Of a stretch of DNA of 64,000 nt, positions 10,092 through 21,773 are shown piece after piece. The stretch covers positions 1 to 64,000 of the forward strand of contig JARVKI010000118.1 in NCBI GenBank assembly GCA_036674765.1, read 5' to 3'. The translations under genes and the position numbers were made by a program. Origin of the DNA: Seiridium cupressi. Its lineage: Eukaryota; Ascomycota; Sordariomycetes; Amphisphaeriales; Sporocadaceae. How positions within the stretch are numbered: the stretch's first letter is position 1; every line of letters starts with the position of its first letter. The notes under the pieces are model-generated. The model was not told the origin of the DNA, did no database searches, and saw only the letters and a list, made by a program, of their open reading frames with translations.

Positions 10092-12809
10092 TCACCACTC
10101 GTTCTGATTGACACCAATCTCCAACATCTCGGCTAGAACATCCCACTTACTGGCAGCAGCTTCCTTGCTCGCTCGTGCGGCGCCTCGAAGCCCCCCACAA
10201 ATGAACCTCAGTTGTCTATCAAACTGCGCTCGGAACCCAGACAGCAGTTTGTCGTAAGGCATATCTGAAGGCTCATTGTTCCCACTGTCTTGCTCGCCCA
10301 AGAAGGAGTTGTCCTCTTCCTCAATGATATGTGTGTACTTCTCTGCTCGCTTGTTTTGCGGTCTAGCAGGCACCGGGACGGAAAGGCGAGAGAGCTCCTG
10401 AGTTTCGCTGGTTTGACGCTCGACTTCCGCTCGATGCGCATCTTCGAGAAGTATGGCAATGTCCATGATCCCAAGCATTGACTCTCGAATAGGACCCAGT
10501 TTGCTACTGAGACAAGAGGCATCCCGTATGTGCTTCGCAAATGCAGAATGGATGCTAGCCATCGAGTCGACATCTGGTGATCGATCCAACTCTTCCTGAA
10601 ACTGTGCAATCAGGGGCGCAATCACGATGTTTGAAAGATACGACTTCAGACAGCCGAAGAACCATAGGAGCCTCGAACGTAGACCGTAGTATACTGCTTG
10701 GCCGCTCGTGAGATCAAACAAGCCTTTTGATAGGAAACGCTGCTTCTGAAGCATGTCCACGGCCCGGTGGGTTTGGAGTAGCAACGTAAAAACAGCTTGA
10801 TAGTGTGTCATACTCTCGTCGGATATAATGATGCGGATGGGCCAGGACATTCTATAATTCAGTGAAACAGCTGGCAAACAGTCTCGAACAGATTTGCGTA
10901 TAACTACTGTATCTTGATGGAGACATCCCGCGGCAGACACGACAATGCGATGGGCATTGGTTACGGCACCAAAAGCGTCTTGAAATGATTGAGTAAGGAG
11001 GAAACGATCATGCCAATTGTCGTTGAGGAGATCGAGGTTGTTGAAAAGGCTACGGGCAAAGTCGTCCAAGCGGGATCCATCTACCATGAGGTAAAAATGA
11101 TAAAGGTCTGATAAAACCGACTGGAGACCGCAAGAGTCAAACAACACACGTCGAAGCTTAGCTGAGGCTGAGTGGTGTTTGCTTTGCATCCACCCTTCAA
11201 ACCCCGAATCGAACACTTCTGAAAACGGGGCAAAATTTCCGACTCCAAATGTTACGAGCGACTCGAAATCGAGTAACGGTTCTGCGATATTGTTTTCGAG
11301 TGTCTCGTGAGTCTCATGTTTCCCAATATGCTTGAGGACCACTACGCTCTTTCCCGTGGTGAAGATCTTCTCGACGGCGGGTTGAAGAAAGCTGGGAGCA
11401 TGCAAGACACCATCTGGCGATCTGCGGAGCGCAAATTGGCCTTCCCAAACTTGACTCAGCGGCAGATGAGATTGCAGTTCGGTAACGAAAAATGTCTTGT
11501 CATTTGCGGAGAGCACACCATCTTGCATCCATTGCCGTATAGGTCTAAGATAGACCTGAAAGCATTCGAAAAAGAGTGTGCCAAGTGATTCGTACAAGGA
11601 CCCATCACCTCCCAACTGGGCAATCGTGATCAATTCGAACAGTAACTCTAGATACCGGAAAGGATGCGGGTAATTCTCCTTCTCCAGTTTCTGAATGACC
11701 TGGGATAATGAGCAAAGTGTCTGTAGACGTGGTCTTAGATCCTCAGCCACTCTCATCAGGCTCACTACCGTATCTTTTTTGAGGTCTACGAGGTCTGCCT
11801 CAATCGCAGCAAGCCGGCGATCGAGAGTCCGAAGCTGCTTCTCCACTGTACTGCGAAAGACTTGAAGAAGGGGTGTTTGCTGGTCCTTCTGTGCAAACCG
11901 CCTCGAGACCTCAATATTCCTGCCGAACTCGCCCCATTGGCTCAACAACGCTTGGAATGATTTCCAGGACACATTCTGCAACTTATACCTAGTCGAAGAT
12001 CGGCAATCCGCGTTGAACAGATCGTTACGTAGTCCTCTGAGCATGAATAATACCTCTCGCACAGCCTGAAGTTCCGAGATGGTGGTCTTTGCGTCAGGCT
12101 CTGATGATTCTTCAGGTGTTAGCCTCCATGCCTGGCTCTCCCGGACTATTTCAAGAGTATTCGTATCTTGAGGGGTGACAACCAGATCTGTAGGTCGCCG
12201 GCGGTACTGGGCCTCGATGCTCGAGAGCGATGTCCCCTCTGATCTGTCCGAAACATCTGAATGGTTATCAATGAAATCGTCTTCGGAGCTATCACCCCTA
12301 AAGTCAACCTGCTTCCACAGGTCGCGGTCGCCTGCCCCATCATCTTCCTCTGCAACCTCTTCCCACTTGAGCGGCAGACTTGGATCTTCAGCAGGTTGTC
12401 GTAGAATCCCGAGGTCTTCAAGCCTCGACTTGCTGACCGGCTGATCTGCCAATTCCAGGAGAAAATGTAGGACCTCTGGGGTGAACTTGTTTGAGACACT
12501 TGACAGAACGTCCAAGTTCTCTCTCAAGGCATCGGCTAGCCTGTCTCGATTGAGAACTCGGAACCTCTCTTCTAAGCCATTAAGCTGGTCCTCAACATCG
12601 AACTGATTGGCGCGCAGGAAGTTGTGATGGCGGAGGTTTTGCAAACTCGCGTCCCTTAAAGCCCCCAATCTCGCCGGATTCGACTATTTTGTATTAGTGT
12701 CGAAGTCCGAAAGTCCTTGAAAGGTAAACGTTAATTAAATCCTTACTTGAGCTACGATAACCTCAATGAGTTCATCCGTCAGTGCACCCAACCGTGCCGC
12801 CAGAGCCAT
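10092..12809 (-). CDS. Gamma-tubulin complex component, GCP5-like (Spc97/Spc98 family)
   Basis: Two exons: 12747-12809 (21 codons, MALAARLGALTDELIEVIVAQ; ATG at 12809) and 10092-12683, giving 884 aa. A 63-nt intron starting GTAAGG and ending AATAG separates them. The N-terminal third is helical and acidic. The middle carries the GRIP1-type region (SELQAVREVLFMLRGLR near residues 215-230). The C-terminal half has the GRIP2-type core (NYRMSWPIRIIISDESMTHY). Members of this family form the gamma-tubulin ring complex that nucleates microtubules at the spindle pole body and at cytoplasmic sites. The long acidic N-terminus and overall size best fit GCP5 (GcpE in Aspergillus, Mod21 in fission yeast) rather than GCP2 or GCP3. 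GCP6 is an alternative. Assignment to the superfamily is firm. The paralog number is inferred. Confidence 0.85.
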
Positions 12810-13540
12810 GTTGGAATAGTCTTGACTGCAAGGGTATTTGGAATGCCTGCAGTGCTGATTTCTCGACTGTGTATACACAGATATCTAACAGGTACCGGGC
12901 CAGGTAGTCCTCCATGAAGTGGGTAATCTTATTTCGTGGGCAGATCTAATGCAACTTGGGATTCCGATGGAGCGACTGGCATTTCAGATGCTATCGACTT
13001 CCGATCGAGGGAAATGCCGTTATCCGTTGGACACGACCAACCCGCGTTTGACCAGGTTGCGGCCGGGCAGGGGTCGGGACACTCAAATGTGCATTTGTGC
13101 TAACTTGGCCACTGGCAGCTCTTGCAGTTAAAGTTGCCAGCCGGGGCCCTGGCGCTCACAGTGCCTTGGCGGGCGCCGTCCGCGGCATTTCCGCTGTCCA
13201 CGGCGCCAGTTCACACAGTAACGCCCCCTTTTTTCCTAGGGAAGCCGCGTCAAGGTGCGACGTGGGATTTTCCGATGAACGCCTAATCCTGATGCCGCAG
13301 AAAAGTTCCAGAGCCCCATCCCCGATAGTCAAGACGACACTACCATTTCCCAGTCTAGTCGGCCTCGATCGACCTTTGCTGGCTTTTTGCATGGCGACTG
13401 ACATCTCAAACATCAATTGAGACACATCAACTGCGCACGAGCTTTAGGCTTTTTTCTTTTTCTCTTCCCCTGATCGCACGAGCCATACGACACGCGACCG
13501 ACGCCCTTCCGTTGATGAGCCGCGAGCGCCAGCCGACATC
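12810..13540. promoter_or_regulatory. Divergent promoter region between GCP5 and the mannosyltransferase
   Basis: A 731-bp gap between two genes transcribed away from each other. The stretch around 13030-13280 is G+C-rich. From 13435 to the ATG at 13541 there is a pyrimidine-rich then GC-rich leader. I see no gene and no specific binding site that I can defend. Confidence 0.5.
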
Positions 13541-14902
13541 ATGGCCATCGCAAGGCCAGTCCGCGCCCTAGGGCTCGCTGCCATATTCATGTGGTGCTTC
13601 TTCCTGTATACGATATGGCGACCATCCGCCCCTTTGGGCCCAGGCGATTCTCTCAAGAATCTCGAGAGAGACCCCAACCTAGATCGTAAGTCCGACTGTC
13701 GCCGAGTCGCGATAAGCCATCCCTTTTTGCTGACATTGGTATAGCCACCGGAGAGCCTGAGGGGAACCTCGTCCGGGCATCGGCTGCGTACAATCCCGAT
13801 GCGAGCCCCTCGGCACGAATCAATGCGACTTTGCTGGCCTTGGTACGAAATGAGGAACTGCAGGGAATGCTACAAGCAATGGGCGATCTTGAGCGAACGT
13901 GGAATCACAAGTTCAACTACCCATGGACTTTTTTCAACGAGGTCCCCTTTAGCGAGGAGTTCAAGAAGAAGACCCAAGCCGCGACGAACGCCGAATGTCG
14001 ATATGGTACGTCGAAGGAGTTGCAGCACCGCAACAGCAATAGTTTGACTAACGTTACCCCTGGCAGAGGTTATCCCCTCGGAGCATTGGGATAAGCCATC
14101 CTGGATCAACGATGACTTGTACAAAGAATCTATGAAAATCCTGAAGGAGAACGATATTCAGTACGCCGACAAGATTTCATACCACCAAATGTGCCGATGG
14201 AACAGCGGTCTCTTTTACAAGCACCCAGCTCTGGAGCACACCCAGTTCTACTGGCGTGTCGAGCCCAAAGTCCACTTCTTCTGCGACATCGACTACGACG
14301 TATTCCGCTATATGCAGGACCACAACAAAACCTATGGTTTCACCATCAACCTCTATGACGCACCCAAGTCGATTCCCACCTTGTGGCCCGAGACGACCAA
14401 GTTCATTGCGCAGCATCCGGAGTATCTACACAGTAACAATGCGCTGCAATGGGTCACCGACAAGTCACGCCGGCCCAGCCATAACGAGCAGGCCAACGGA
14501 TACTCTACCTGCCACTTCTGGAGTAACTTTGAGATTGGTGACATGAATTTCTGGCGCAGTCAGGTATACGAGGATTACTTCAACCACCTGGACAGGGCTG
14601 GCGGTTTCTTCTATGAGAGATGGGGCGACGCTCCCGTGCACAGTATTGCGCTTGGCTTGTTTGAGGACAAGAGCAAGATTCACTGGTAAGTCCCACTGCT
14701 CACTGCCCGCTATCCGATGACCGTCCTGCTAACAAGCTCGTCTAGGTTCCGGGATATCGGATACCAGCACATTCCTTTCTTCAACTGCCCCAACTCGCCG
14801 AAGTGCAGAGGTTGTGTAACAGGGCGCTTCACCGATGGCGAGGCTTGGCTGAATAAGGAAGACTGTCGCCCAAATTGGTTCAAGTACGTTGGTATGGGCT
14901 GA
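13541..14902 (+). CDS. Alpha-1,2-mannosyltransferase, Kre2/Mnt1 family (GT15)
   Basis: Four exons: 13541-13685, 13745-14005, 14067-14685 and 14746-14902, giving 393 aa. It is a type II membrane protein, with an uncleaved signal anchor at about residues 9-26 (GLAAIFMWCFFLYTIW). A short stem precedes the GT15 catalytic domain. Family landmarks seen are NYPWTFFNEVPF, IPSEHWDKPSWI, YHQMCRWNSGLFY, FYWRVEPKVHFFCDIDYDVF, MNFWRSQVYEDYF, GGFFYERWGDAPVHSIAL and, after the last intron, DIGYQHIPFFNCP with a Cys-rich end. The family adds alpha-1,2-mannose to O- and N-linked glycans in the Golgi lumen using GDP-mannose, and supports cell-wall glycoprotein assembly. The length is normal for the family. I see no lesion. 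Which Kre2/Ktr paralog it represents cannot be decided here. Confidence 0.95.
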
Positions 14903-15177
14903 AGAAACATAATGGCATGAACGAGGGCTAGTTGCACAGCACGTGTCACGGATGTATTAATGTCTGGGTAGTGTTGCCAGGATATAGGCAATTGCATCTT
15001 TTTGGGGCAACAGGTGTTATTGGCGTAGACGGCGGCATTGATAGAGTTTATTTGCGCTAATATTAGCGATATGACAGTTGTACAAAAAGAACACCATTAA
15101 ATGTCACGATAGCATTTCTTGTGACTTCCAAGTCTTGGATTGTGAACTTGGGAGTTGTAGCCCTGATGGACGAGAAC

Positions 15178-16290
15178 TTAGTGGTATCCGAGGACCGTGA
15201 CGACCCCTGATGTTCCGCCTACACAGTACTGATCTCCGAAGCCGTCCTCTCTCCATGAAATGCAGCTTATCACGTTACTGCGTTCCTTCTCCTTCCCATC
15301 CTTGCCAACTAGCTTCTTCTTGGGTTCCGACCCAACTGGGCCCCAGGGGATCCTAATCTTGGCAGCAATATCTCCCGTCAGTGTATCCCAAGCCCAAAGC
15401 CGTCCCTCGTCGTTCTGACCAGGCGCTGCTGTCATCTCGTCCCCCACGAGGACATACTGTTCCTTACCTCCCAGAATGCTTTGAACCCTCAGTTGTTCGT
15501 TCCGAAACCCTGGATCCGTATACGTCTTTAGGCAAGTGCCGTCCCTCCGATCCATGAACCGAACCTTGCTGTCCAAACTACCGACCAAGACCGCCTTGCT
15601 ATCTTTCGAGAGTGATAACGAGGTCACGGAAGGTCCAATGACATCTGTGACACACTTTCCCATCCGCACATCGTACGTGCGAACCCGTCCATCTACACTA
15701 CCGGTCACGATATCGGCGCCGCTCACAACGACCGCGGACACACTATCCCGCGCCTCCGACAAAATCTGGACGGGCTTGAACGATCCTGATTTCAAATCCC
15801 AGATACGGACGCTGGTGTCGAGCGAGCCGGAAACCAGCAAGGTATCATCATCGCCCGCAAAAGAAACGCTGTTGATCCGTGCGGTGTGTGATTGCTGGTT
15901 TCCACCCAACCGTCGAATTGTCTGCGCTGTAGCTACATCCCAGAGGAAGAGGGAGCGGTCGCCACCGGCAGAGGCGAAGCGCGAATTATCGGCGCTGATA
16001 GAAAGTGAAAGCACTTCGTAGCCATGTGCGCTATAGTTCTGAATCAGGCGCCCCTGAGGGACTGGGGGCTGAGTGGGGGATTGCTGCTTGGTGAGATATG
16101 AATTCTGCGGTAACACCGAGGTTGTCGGAGTAGGATTGTAGAGGCGGATTGACCGGTCTGCGGATCCCGCTAGAATATACGTTCCTGGTGAAGCCGAGTA
16201 GGTGACTGCATGGACAGGGCCTGGTATGGTGTTAGTCTGAAGGTGGAAAATCAAAGAATTGGCGATGAGTTCCACCAACGAGGCGCTCAT
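15178..16290 (-). CDS. WD40-repeat protein, WDR83/Morg1-like
   Basis: A single exon of 370 aa that starts with ATG at 16290 and ends at 15178. WD40 units are visible from about residue 22 (AVTYSASPGTYILAGSADRS) through repeats such as GYEVLSLSISADNSRFASAG and INSVSFAGDDDTLLVSGSLD, then SGADIVTGSVDGRVRTYDVR, and on to a last blade near the C-terminus (ISCISWREDGFGDQYCVGGT). The order, length and sequence match WDR83 (Morg1) proteins. In animals these are scaffolds for the ERK pathway and are found with spliceosomes; in fungi the role is little studied. The first 20 residues (LVELIANSLIFHLQTN) are unlike the rest and could hide a small intron or a later start. The gene is convergent with the mannosyltransferase across 275 bp. 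Confidence 0.88.
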   Translation of the reverse strand: MSASLVELIANSLIFHLQTNTIPGPVHAVTYSASPGTYILAGSADRSIRLYNPTPTTSVLPQNSYLTKQQSPTQPPVPQGRLIQNYSAHGYEVLSLSISADNSRFASAGGDRSLFLWDVATAQTIRRLGGNQQSHTARINSVSFAGDDDTLLVSGSLDTSVRIWDLKSGSFKPVQILSEARDSVSAVVVSGADIVTGSVDGRVRTYDVRMGKCVTDVIGPSVTSLSLSKDSKAVLVGSLDSKVRFMDRRDGTCLKTYTDPGFRNEQLRVQSILGGKEQYVLVGDEMTAAPGQNDEGRLWAWDTLTGDIAAKIRIPWGPVGSEPKKKLVGKDGKEKERSNVISCISWREDGFGDQYCVGGTSGVVTVLGYH

Positions 16291-16827
16291 GAACTGGAAC
16301 GCGCAGGTCGGCGTGTTTTATGAAAAGACACTTATTGACTAACCATTTGACCCTAGCAGATGGGCTACGGGTTTGTCAGGGAAAGGCATGTTCTTTTTAC
16401 TGGTACTGCGTCCATGGCCAAGCTGCATGGACCAAGAGAAAGACGAACAGAGTTCAGATAGATTCCGCGCAGCACAACCACATGTCCGTAAGGCCTTCCT
16501 GTTTCCACAAGCCTCGATTGAAGAAGCCGAAAAGAATATAATACATAGATAATAGTAACCGTGCAGAAGTGAGTTCTGTATCGAGTTTCGAATTGGCAGC
16601 GCATCTAGTGAGACGGAACGGAACGCATTATACGGATCAACAATTACGCCGCTTAATTGATAGGACCGCGCTAGTCGCATCCATGTCGTAGCAGATCGCG
16701 GCGTCTTGAGCGATAAGACGCGACCCTGGAAAAAGTTTAGGGAAGCTCCAGGGCCAGCAGCTAGCGAGTCCCCAGCATCACCGATTTCTCTTGTCGGAAC
16801 AGCAATTCGTCTCGGCCAGTCGCCCTA
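16291..16827. promoter_or_regulatory. Divergent promoter region between the WDR83-like gene and PET127
   Basis: A 537-bp gap between genes read in opposite directions. Short open frames here (for example 16320-16541 + and 16339-16680 -) show no protein-like features. No specific motif is supported. Confidence 0.5.
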
Positions 16828-19800
16828 ATGCTTCGATTGAGGAGCCAGGCCATTCGTCGCCTGGGAATACCATATACTTGCCCGGCATGTCTTCCTACGA
16901 CCCGTGCCCCGGCCACCGCTGGGCTGTACTACACCACAGCCGCCAGACAATCTGTACATACCTCTGCGACACAAACTGCGAAGGATGCCAATAATGCAAA
17001 GACGGCTGTAAAAGACAAGTCTTCCAGCAGCGTCAAACCTTCAGGAGAAACCCCTTCAAAACCACCACAAAGCACTTCGAAACCTCATTACAAGTCCAAG
17101 AAAGCGAAGAAAACACGGAAAGCAGAGAAAACTGCGCCTCCATCGGCAAATGGTTCACAACACCAATTGAAGGTCCTCCAGGGCGCAATAGCTGCCCTGA
17201 AGAATGTACTGGGCCAACAAAATATCAAGGTCGACGACATGAAGAAATCAGGAGACCGTCGCGAGCGTCGCAAGAAGCTACAGCCAGAACAACCCGAGTC
17301 TGCCACCCAGAAAACACCTGCGCCTGTAGCACCAGAAATCCAGACAGATACGGCCAAACTAAGGAGGGAAAAATATCAACCAAAAAAGCCTCCGCGGATT
17401 ACTAAACGAGCTTTGAAGACTTTAAAAACTGAACTGGCGGAGCACGTTCGAGAACCTGAAAGTGTTGGCAGGTCTGCTGGCCCAAAACCGAAAGCCCCCC
17501 TCAAGAAGTCGTCATCCTCGAAGCCTGTCAACGCCGTTGTTGGCGCTGCTTTTGTTAAACATTTTGCAAAACATGGTGATAGCCAGGCAGAATCTCCCAA
17601 GTCTGAAACATCTGTGGCTGGGCCTGGGAGTCAGTCCACCATCGGTCAAGCTCTTATCGATCGGCCTTCATCACCTTATATCTCAAAGATCGACCCTGAA
17701 GAGCTTCAGATGGTCCCGATAGAAAAGCCTCAGCCGCCTGTACCAGCTGTCTCATATGGACTGGAAAGGGTCCTGTTCAACCCAGGTGTCTACCATCTCC
17801 AGGATCCTCGCTCAAAGGTGTTCAACTTTGATCCTTATTTGGCCAACATTATGCCCATCAATGAGTTCGATTTCAATGCATTGCAACAATACGTCACGTC
17901 ATCCAAGGATGTGACTTTGATTGACGTTGCGCGTGAGAATGGAAAGAAGTACACCGGATCCACGTCAAGCATGACATCTATGCTCTCGCATTTTCACTAC
18001 CTCCTCTCGAGTTGGCGGGAGATTAATTCTGGGATGACATCGAAGCAATTCCAGGTTCCCTCTGGACAGTTCACCCAGATCTTGAGAAGTCCAGCTGCCA
18101 CTTTCCTACATTGGAAAGATGGCGTTTACGCGATCGATGCCGACAAAGAGTTTGATACAGCCAGCATTCTCAGCATGCTTGGAAAATCCATGGAGAAGCT
18201 CCTGACACTTCCGACCGAGGAATATGAAAAATATCGCCGAGGCAACTCTCATCAGATCTCAGAGGAGGAGCGCAATGCGGCGGAGGCCTACCACTACACT
18301 GGACTGGGTGATTTTATGATGCGATCACAGCTAGACGCTCATGACCCCAGAATACCCGGCACGGGCATGTTTGATCTCAAGACGAGAGCCGTGGTATCCA
18401 TTCGAATGGATGCCCAGGGTTTTGAAAAGGGCCTGGGGTACGAGCTCCGTCACCGCCACGGCAATTGGGAGTCCTATGAGCGCGAATACCATGATATGAT
18501 CCGAGCGGCCTTCTTGAAGTACTCTCTTCAGGTTCGTATGGGTAGAATGGACGGCATCTTCGTTGCCTTCCACAACACCGAGCGGATTTTCGGCTTCCAA
18601 TACATTCCGCTTGAGGAAATGGACTTCTCGCTGCACGGCACCAGTGACCTGACGCTCGGCGACAAAGAGTTCAAGCTCAGCCTTGCGCTGTTGAACAAAC
18701 TCATCAACCGTGCAACAGAGAAGTTTCCTGAAAAGTCGTTGCGCCTCTTTATCGAGACACGAACTTCCAAAAGGACTCCCTTTATGTATGCCTTTGTGAA
18801 ACCAGTTGAGCCTGGCGAGATAGAAGCTGTACAGAATGCCAACAAAGCATCCGTGGAAGAGTTTGAAAGGACCATGCTGGGCCTCAAGAATTCCATGACG
18901 TCGGAATCGGCGCTGGATGCCGAGGACGGGCTAGAGGAGAAAGCCAACGAGACCGAGCAGGAGCTCGACCTCTCCGAAACCCAGGAGGCAGACGAATTGC
19001 AGGAGCATGAAGACAGCACTGCATCCTGGGACGAGATACAAGTGATGGTTGAAGATGCCATGGAGGACGAGGAGCTGGGCGTCGGCGCTGTTCGACAGGC
19101 TATCGAGGATGCACTTGAGGAGAGTGGCTTGCTTGAGGAACAGAGTCCTGAGGAAGCCCGTGGGTACGTTGACGCTCTCTTGAGCGCTGTTACCGGCGGT
19201 TCCGTTCAGCCTCCGTCTCCGATCGCTGATGGTGTCGAGGACGAGGGGGCCGTCGTTAGCTCGGAGGAGGAGGATACGCCCTCACTGGAAGTCGATGGCA
19301 CTGTCTTGAAGAGTGATCAGGAGGACGAAGACCACCTGCTCGCCGAAGAGCCTGTAAATTTGACCGGGGACGGCGGCCTTGACGAGGCAGTTCAAACTAC
19401 AGATCAACCCCAGCATTTGGACGCCTCGGCAACTCTACAAACCGGATCAGTTCGCCAGGATAGCCCGCTAGCTGATGAGCAAGCGGAGGACGAGTCTGAG
19501 CTTGAGGAGGATGATACTCAGGAGGAAGGCGCCACCAATACAAGCATGTCCACACTTAGCAACCTCATCTTGCGCATGACTCGCAGGATAGACGAGAAGG
19601 GCCATGTTGAAAAGCAACGCGATGCGGACGTGTCTTCCAAATTGCAAGAGTTTGAGAGGGTTCTGAGCAAGATCATCTCCGAATCTCGAGAAGACGAGCC
19701 GGAAACGAGTGAATCAAACACAGTTGGTAGACCTGTCGAGACAGCAGGCGATTTGGACTCAGCCCGGAATGGTACGACCACGCCTTCGACCGATGGCGTA

Positions 19801-20235
19801 CCGGATACAGCCACGTCACCATTAGCCGCTGCTTCAGAAACGGAGGCAGAACCGGACGCCAAACCTCAGGATTCCGATCCTATCCTTGGCATGGTCCTCA
19901 CGGTGCGAAACAGGGTCAACGACAAGTACGTTGAAAGACCAGAAAACCTCACCAAGAGTGACAGATGGGAGATCGAATACAATATTGAAGAGCTCTCAGA
20001 TGAGAGGGCGCATAGACTCTTCGTAATGTGCAAAAAACGACGCGAGAGGGCCCTCTCGTCGAGCAGAAGAGATTCGGCCTGGAACGAAATGTTCGACGGC
20101 GCTCTCCCCAAATACAGCAATGAAGGTCGCAAATTTCGCAAGGAAGAGGAAAGACTTGCTAAAGAACGACCTGTTCACATCCTTGGCGAGCAACATCCCA
20201 AGAGTTATGACGAGGTCTTTGGACGTAGGACATGA
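16828..20235 (+). CDS. pet127: Mitochondrial RNA-processing protein Pet127
   Basis: A single exon of 1,135 aa. The first ~45 residues are rich in Arg, Ser, Thr and Ala with no acidic residues, as in a mitochondrial targeting sequence. A long basic, low-complexity linker (to about residue 300) follows. The Pet127 core starts near residue 311 (LERVLFNPGVYHLQDPRSKV) and includes FNFDPYLANIMPINEFDF, FLHWKDGVYAIDADKEFD, DPRIPGTGMFDLKTRAVVSI and GFQYIPLEEMDFSLHGTSD, up to about 655. Then comes a strongly acidic region of about 350 residues. A conserved C-terminal segment (LGMVLTVRNRVNDKYVERP) starts near 1018. In yeast, Pet127 is a membrane-associated mitochondrial protein needed for 5' processing and turnover of mitochondrial RNAs. 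The acidic insertion makes this longer than the yeast protein (about 800 aa). Confidence 0.93.
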   Translation: MLRLRSQAIRRLGIPYTCPACLPTTRAPATAGLYYTTAARQSVHTSATQTAKDANNAKTAVKDKSSSSVKPSGETPSKPPQSTSKPHYKSKKAKKTRKAEKTAPPSANGSQHQLKVLQGAIAALKNVLGQQNIKVDDMKKSGDRRERRKKLQPEQPESATQKTPAPVAPEIQTDTAKLRREKYQPKKPPRITKRALKTLKTELAEHVREPESVGRSAGPKPKAPLKKSSSSKPVNAVVGAAFVKHFAKHGDSQAESPKSETSVAGPGSQSTIGQALIDRPSSPYISKIDPEELQMVPIEKPQPPVPAVSYGLERVLFNPGVYHLQDPRSKVFNFDPYLANIMPINEFDFNALQQYVTSSKDVTLIDVARENGKKYTGSTSSMTSMLSHFHYLLSSWREINSGMTSKQFQVPSGQFTQILRSPAATFLHWKDGVYAIDADKEFDTASILSMLGKSMEKLLTLPTEEYEKYRRGNSHQISEEERNAAEAYHYTGLGDFMMRSQLDAHDPRIPGTGMFDLKTRAVVSIRMDAQGFEKGLGYELRHRHGNWESYEREYHDMIRAAFLKYSLQVRMGRMDGIFVAFHNTERIFGFQYIPLEEMDFSLHGTSDLTLGDKEFKLSLALLNKLINRATEKFPEKSLRLFIETRTSKRTPFMYAFVKPVEPGEIEAVQNANKASVEEFERTMLGLKNSMTSESALDAEDGLEEKANETEQELDLSETQEADELQEHEDSTASWDEIQVMVEDAMEDEELGVGAVRQAIEDALEESGLLEEQSPEEARGYVDALLSAVTGGSVQPPSPIADGVEDEGAVVSSEEEDTPSLEVDGTVLKSDQEDEDHLLAEEPVNLTGDGGLDEAVQTTDQPQHLDASATLQTGSVRQDSPLADEQAEDESELEEDDTQEEGATNTSMSTLSNLILRMTRRIDEKGHVEKQRDADVSSKLQEFERVLSKIISESREDEPETSESNTVGRPVETAGDLDSARNGTTTPSTDGVPDTATSPLAAASETEAEPDAKPQDSDPILGMVLTVRNRVNDKYVERPENLTKSDRWEIEYNIEELSDERAHRLFVMCKKRRERALSSSRRDSAWNEMFDGALPKYSNEGRKFRKEEERLAKERPVHILGEQHPKSYDEVFGRRT

Positions 20236-21773
20236 GAATGAGATGATTCATTTGGATTGATAGCAGGTTTTATTTGCCGGCCAGGCGGATTCTTGTATAA
20301 AACAGTCGGGAGAGCTACATGAGTGTAAGAGCTGTACATTATATCCAAAAACTCCGAGGCGTTTGGTGGCTACTCGGAAGAGGGGCATTGAAATGCAATA
20401 TTGCAGGCTTGCTCTGGGAGAATAGAGTGTAAAACATATATATCATGGCGGGGTGTCACTGCCGCTTATACGCTTGCTTTTGCCAAGCAAACCCCCCATC
20501 ATCGTAATATAGGCGAGTTGCATCAAACGAAATACAGAACTGACCCTGAACATAAGTACGAGGCGCCAAGACAGGTCATTCCACTCGAAACTTTTTCTGG
20601 CACGTCAATCGGTGTTAAGAGGACGCATCCATGATGGGCCCGCGTACGTTGAGGTCTTTGGGGCGAGGAATTCCAGGCCGGTCTCTCAAGACATATATGG
20701 TGGGAGTGGCTCTCAGCGGATTACACCATGCGCCCGAAATCCGTGAAGATCACTACCCTTACAACCGCATCCTTGGTAGTCCGGGAGTATGATTAATATG
20801 CTGGAGTCAACTTGCCCAACTTATCCACCGCCCCAGGGAGAAGTGCAGAAGAAGATGGAAGATGGAAATCTCCCTTCTTAACATCTCCAGACCTCTGGAC
20901 TTGACAGTAGAATACACTCTTTCATTTCCATAAAACCAGGTCTTCACCACATGATTAAGCTTTCAATGATTTCTTAGTTTCATCCCAGCCAGAGAGACCG
21001 CTGGGTGTAGCCCTCAAAACGCTGCAGACTGTAGGTAGCCTTGCATCTTCACATCTGGCCAGCGGATACCCCTGCCGCGTAGGTGGGTGCTGATTTGTGG
21101 GAAGCAGATTGTAACTCAATCCCTACCAGGTACTGGTGCTGTATAAGGACTCCACTAACCATCGAACTATAACACAGCCGTGGCTCCATCACAATTATTC
21201 ACTCTGCTGATCAAAATCCCAAATTGTTAATTGAGTTCTTTTAAACTAAGTCCCAATACATGTACGATTTCTCTCAAGTCGCTGGTCTTTGTCGAGTTCG
21301 TCCCAATCCTTCGGAACCGAGAAGAGCCCACGGTTCCCTTTCGTGATTTCGCTCGTGGTGCAGCGTCAGTGTCAACGTACCCGACTCCACAAATATGCCA
21401 AGCCTAGCAAGCACGTCAGAGTTCAGCAGCATGGTGCAATCTACAGTGCAGGGCATGGAAGTCAATCCAGGTGCTGCCAACCAATCCGCGATTCGTCAAT
21501 GGCAAGACTTTATCGCATGGCCCCTGGAGCTCGGCCGCGTCGCTCGGGACGAGAGAAAGGATGTCGGCTGCACTGCGTCCTGATTGGCTCGGTCAAACTG
21601 CCGGGTAGGGTGAGATAATGGCTGTATTAATAGGACCTGCTGTAGATTGTCCCGTAAGCTATAAAGTGTAAATCTTCTTGCCTTGCCAGCTATTCGACCA
21701 AACTCCTAGTCCAATTGATTTACTGTTACCCGGCGAGAAACCGACCGGAACCAGTTCTTTTCACGGGGATACG
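20236..21773. other. Intergenic and upstream region of the MFS transporter
   Basis: A 1.5-kb stretch with no supported gene. Two open frames at 21289-21618 and 21395-21583 (+) lack recognisable features. The reading frame of the transporter is open back to 21678, but the ATG at 21774 fits the family start better. Confidence 0.5.
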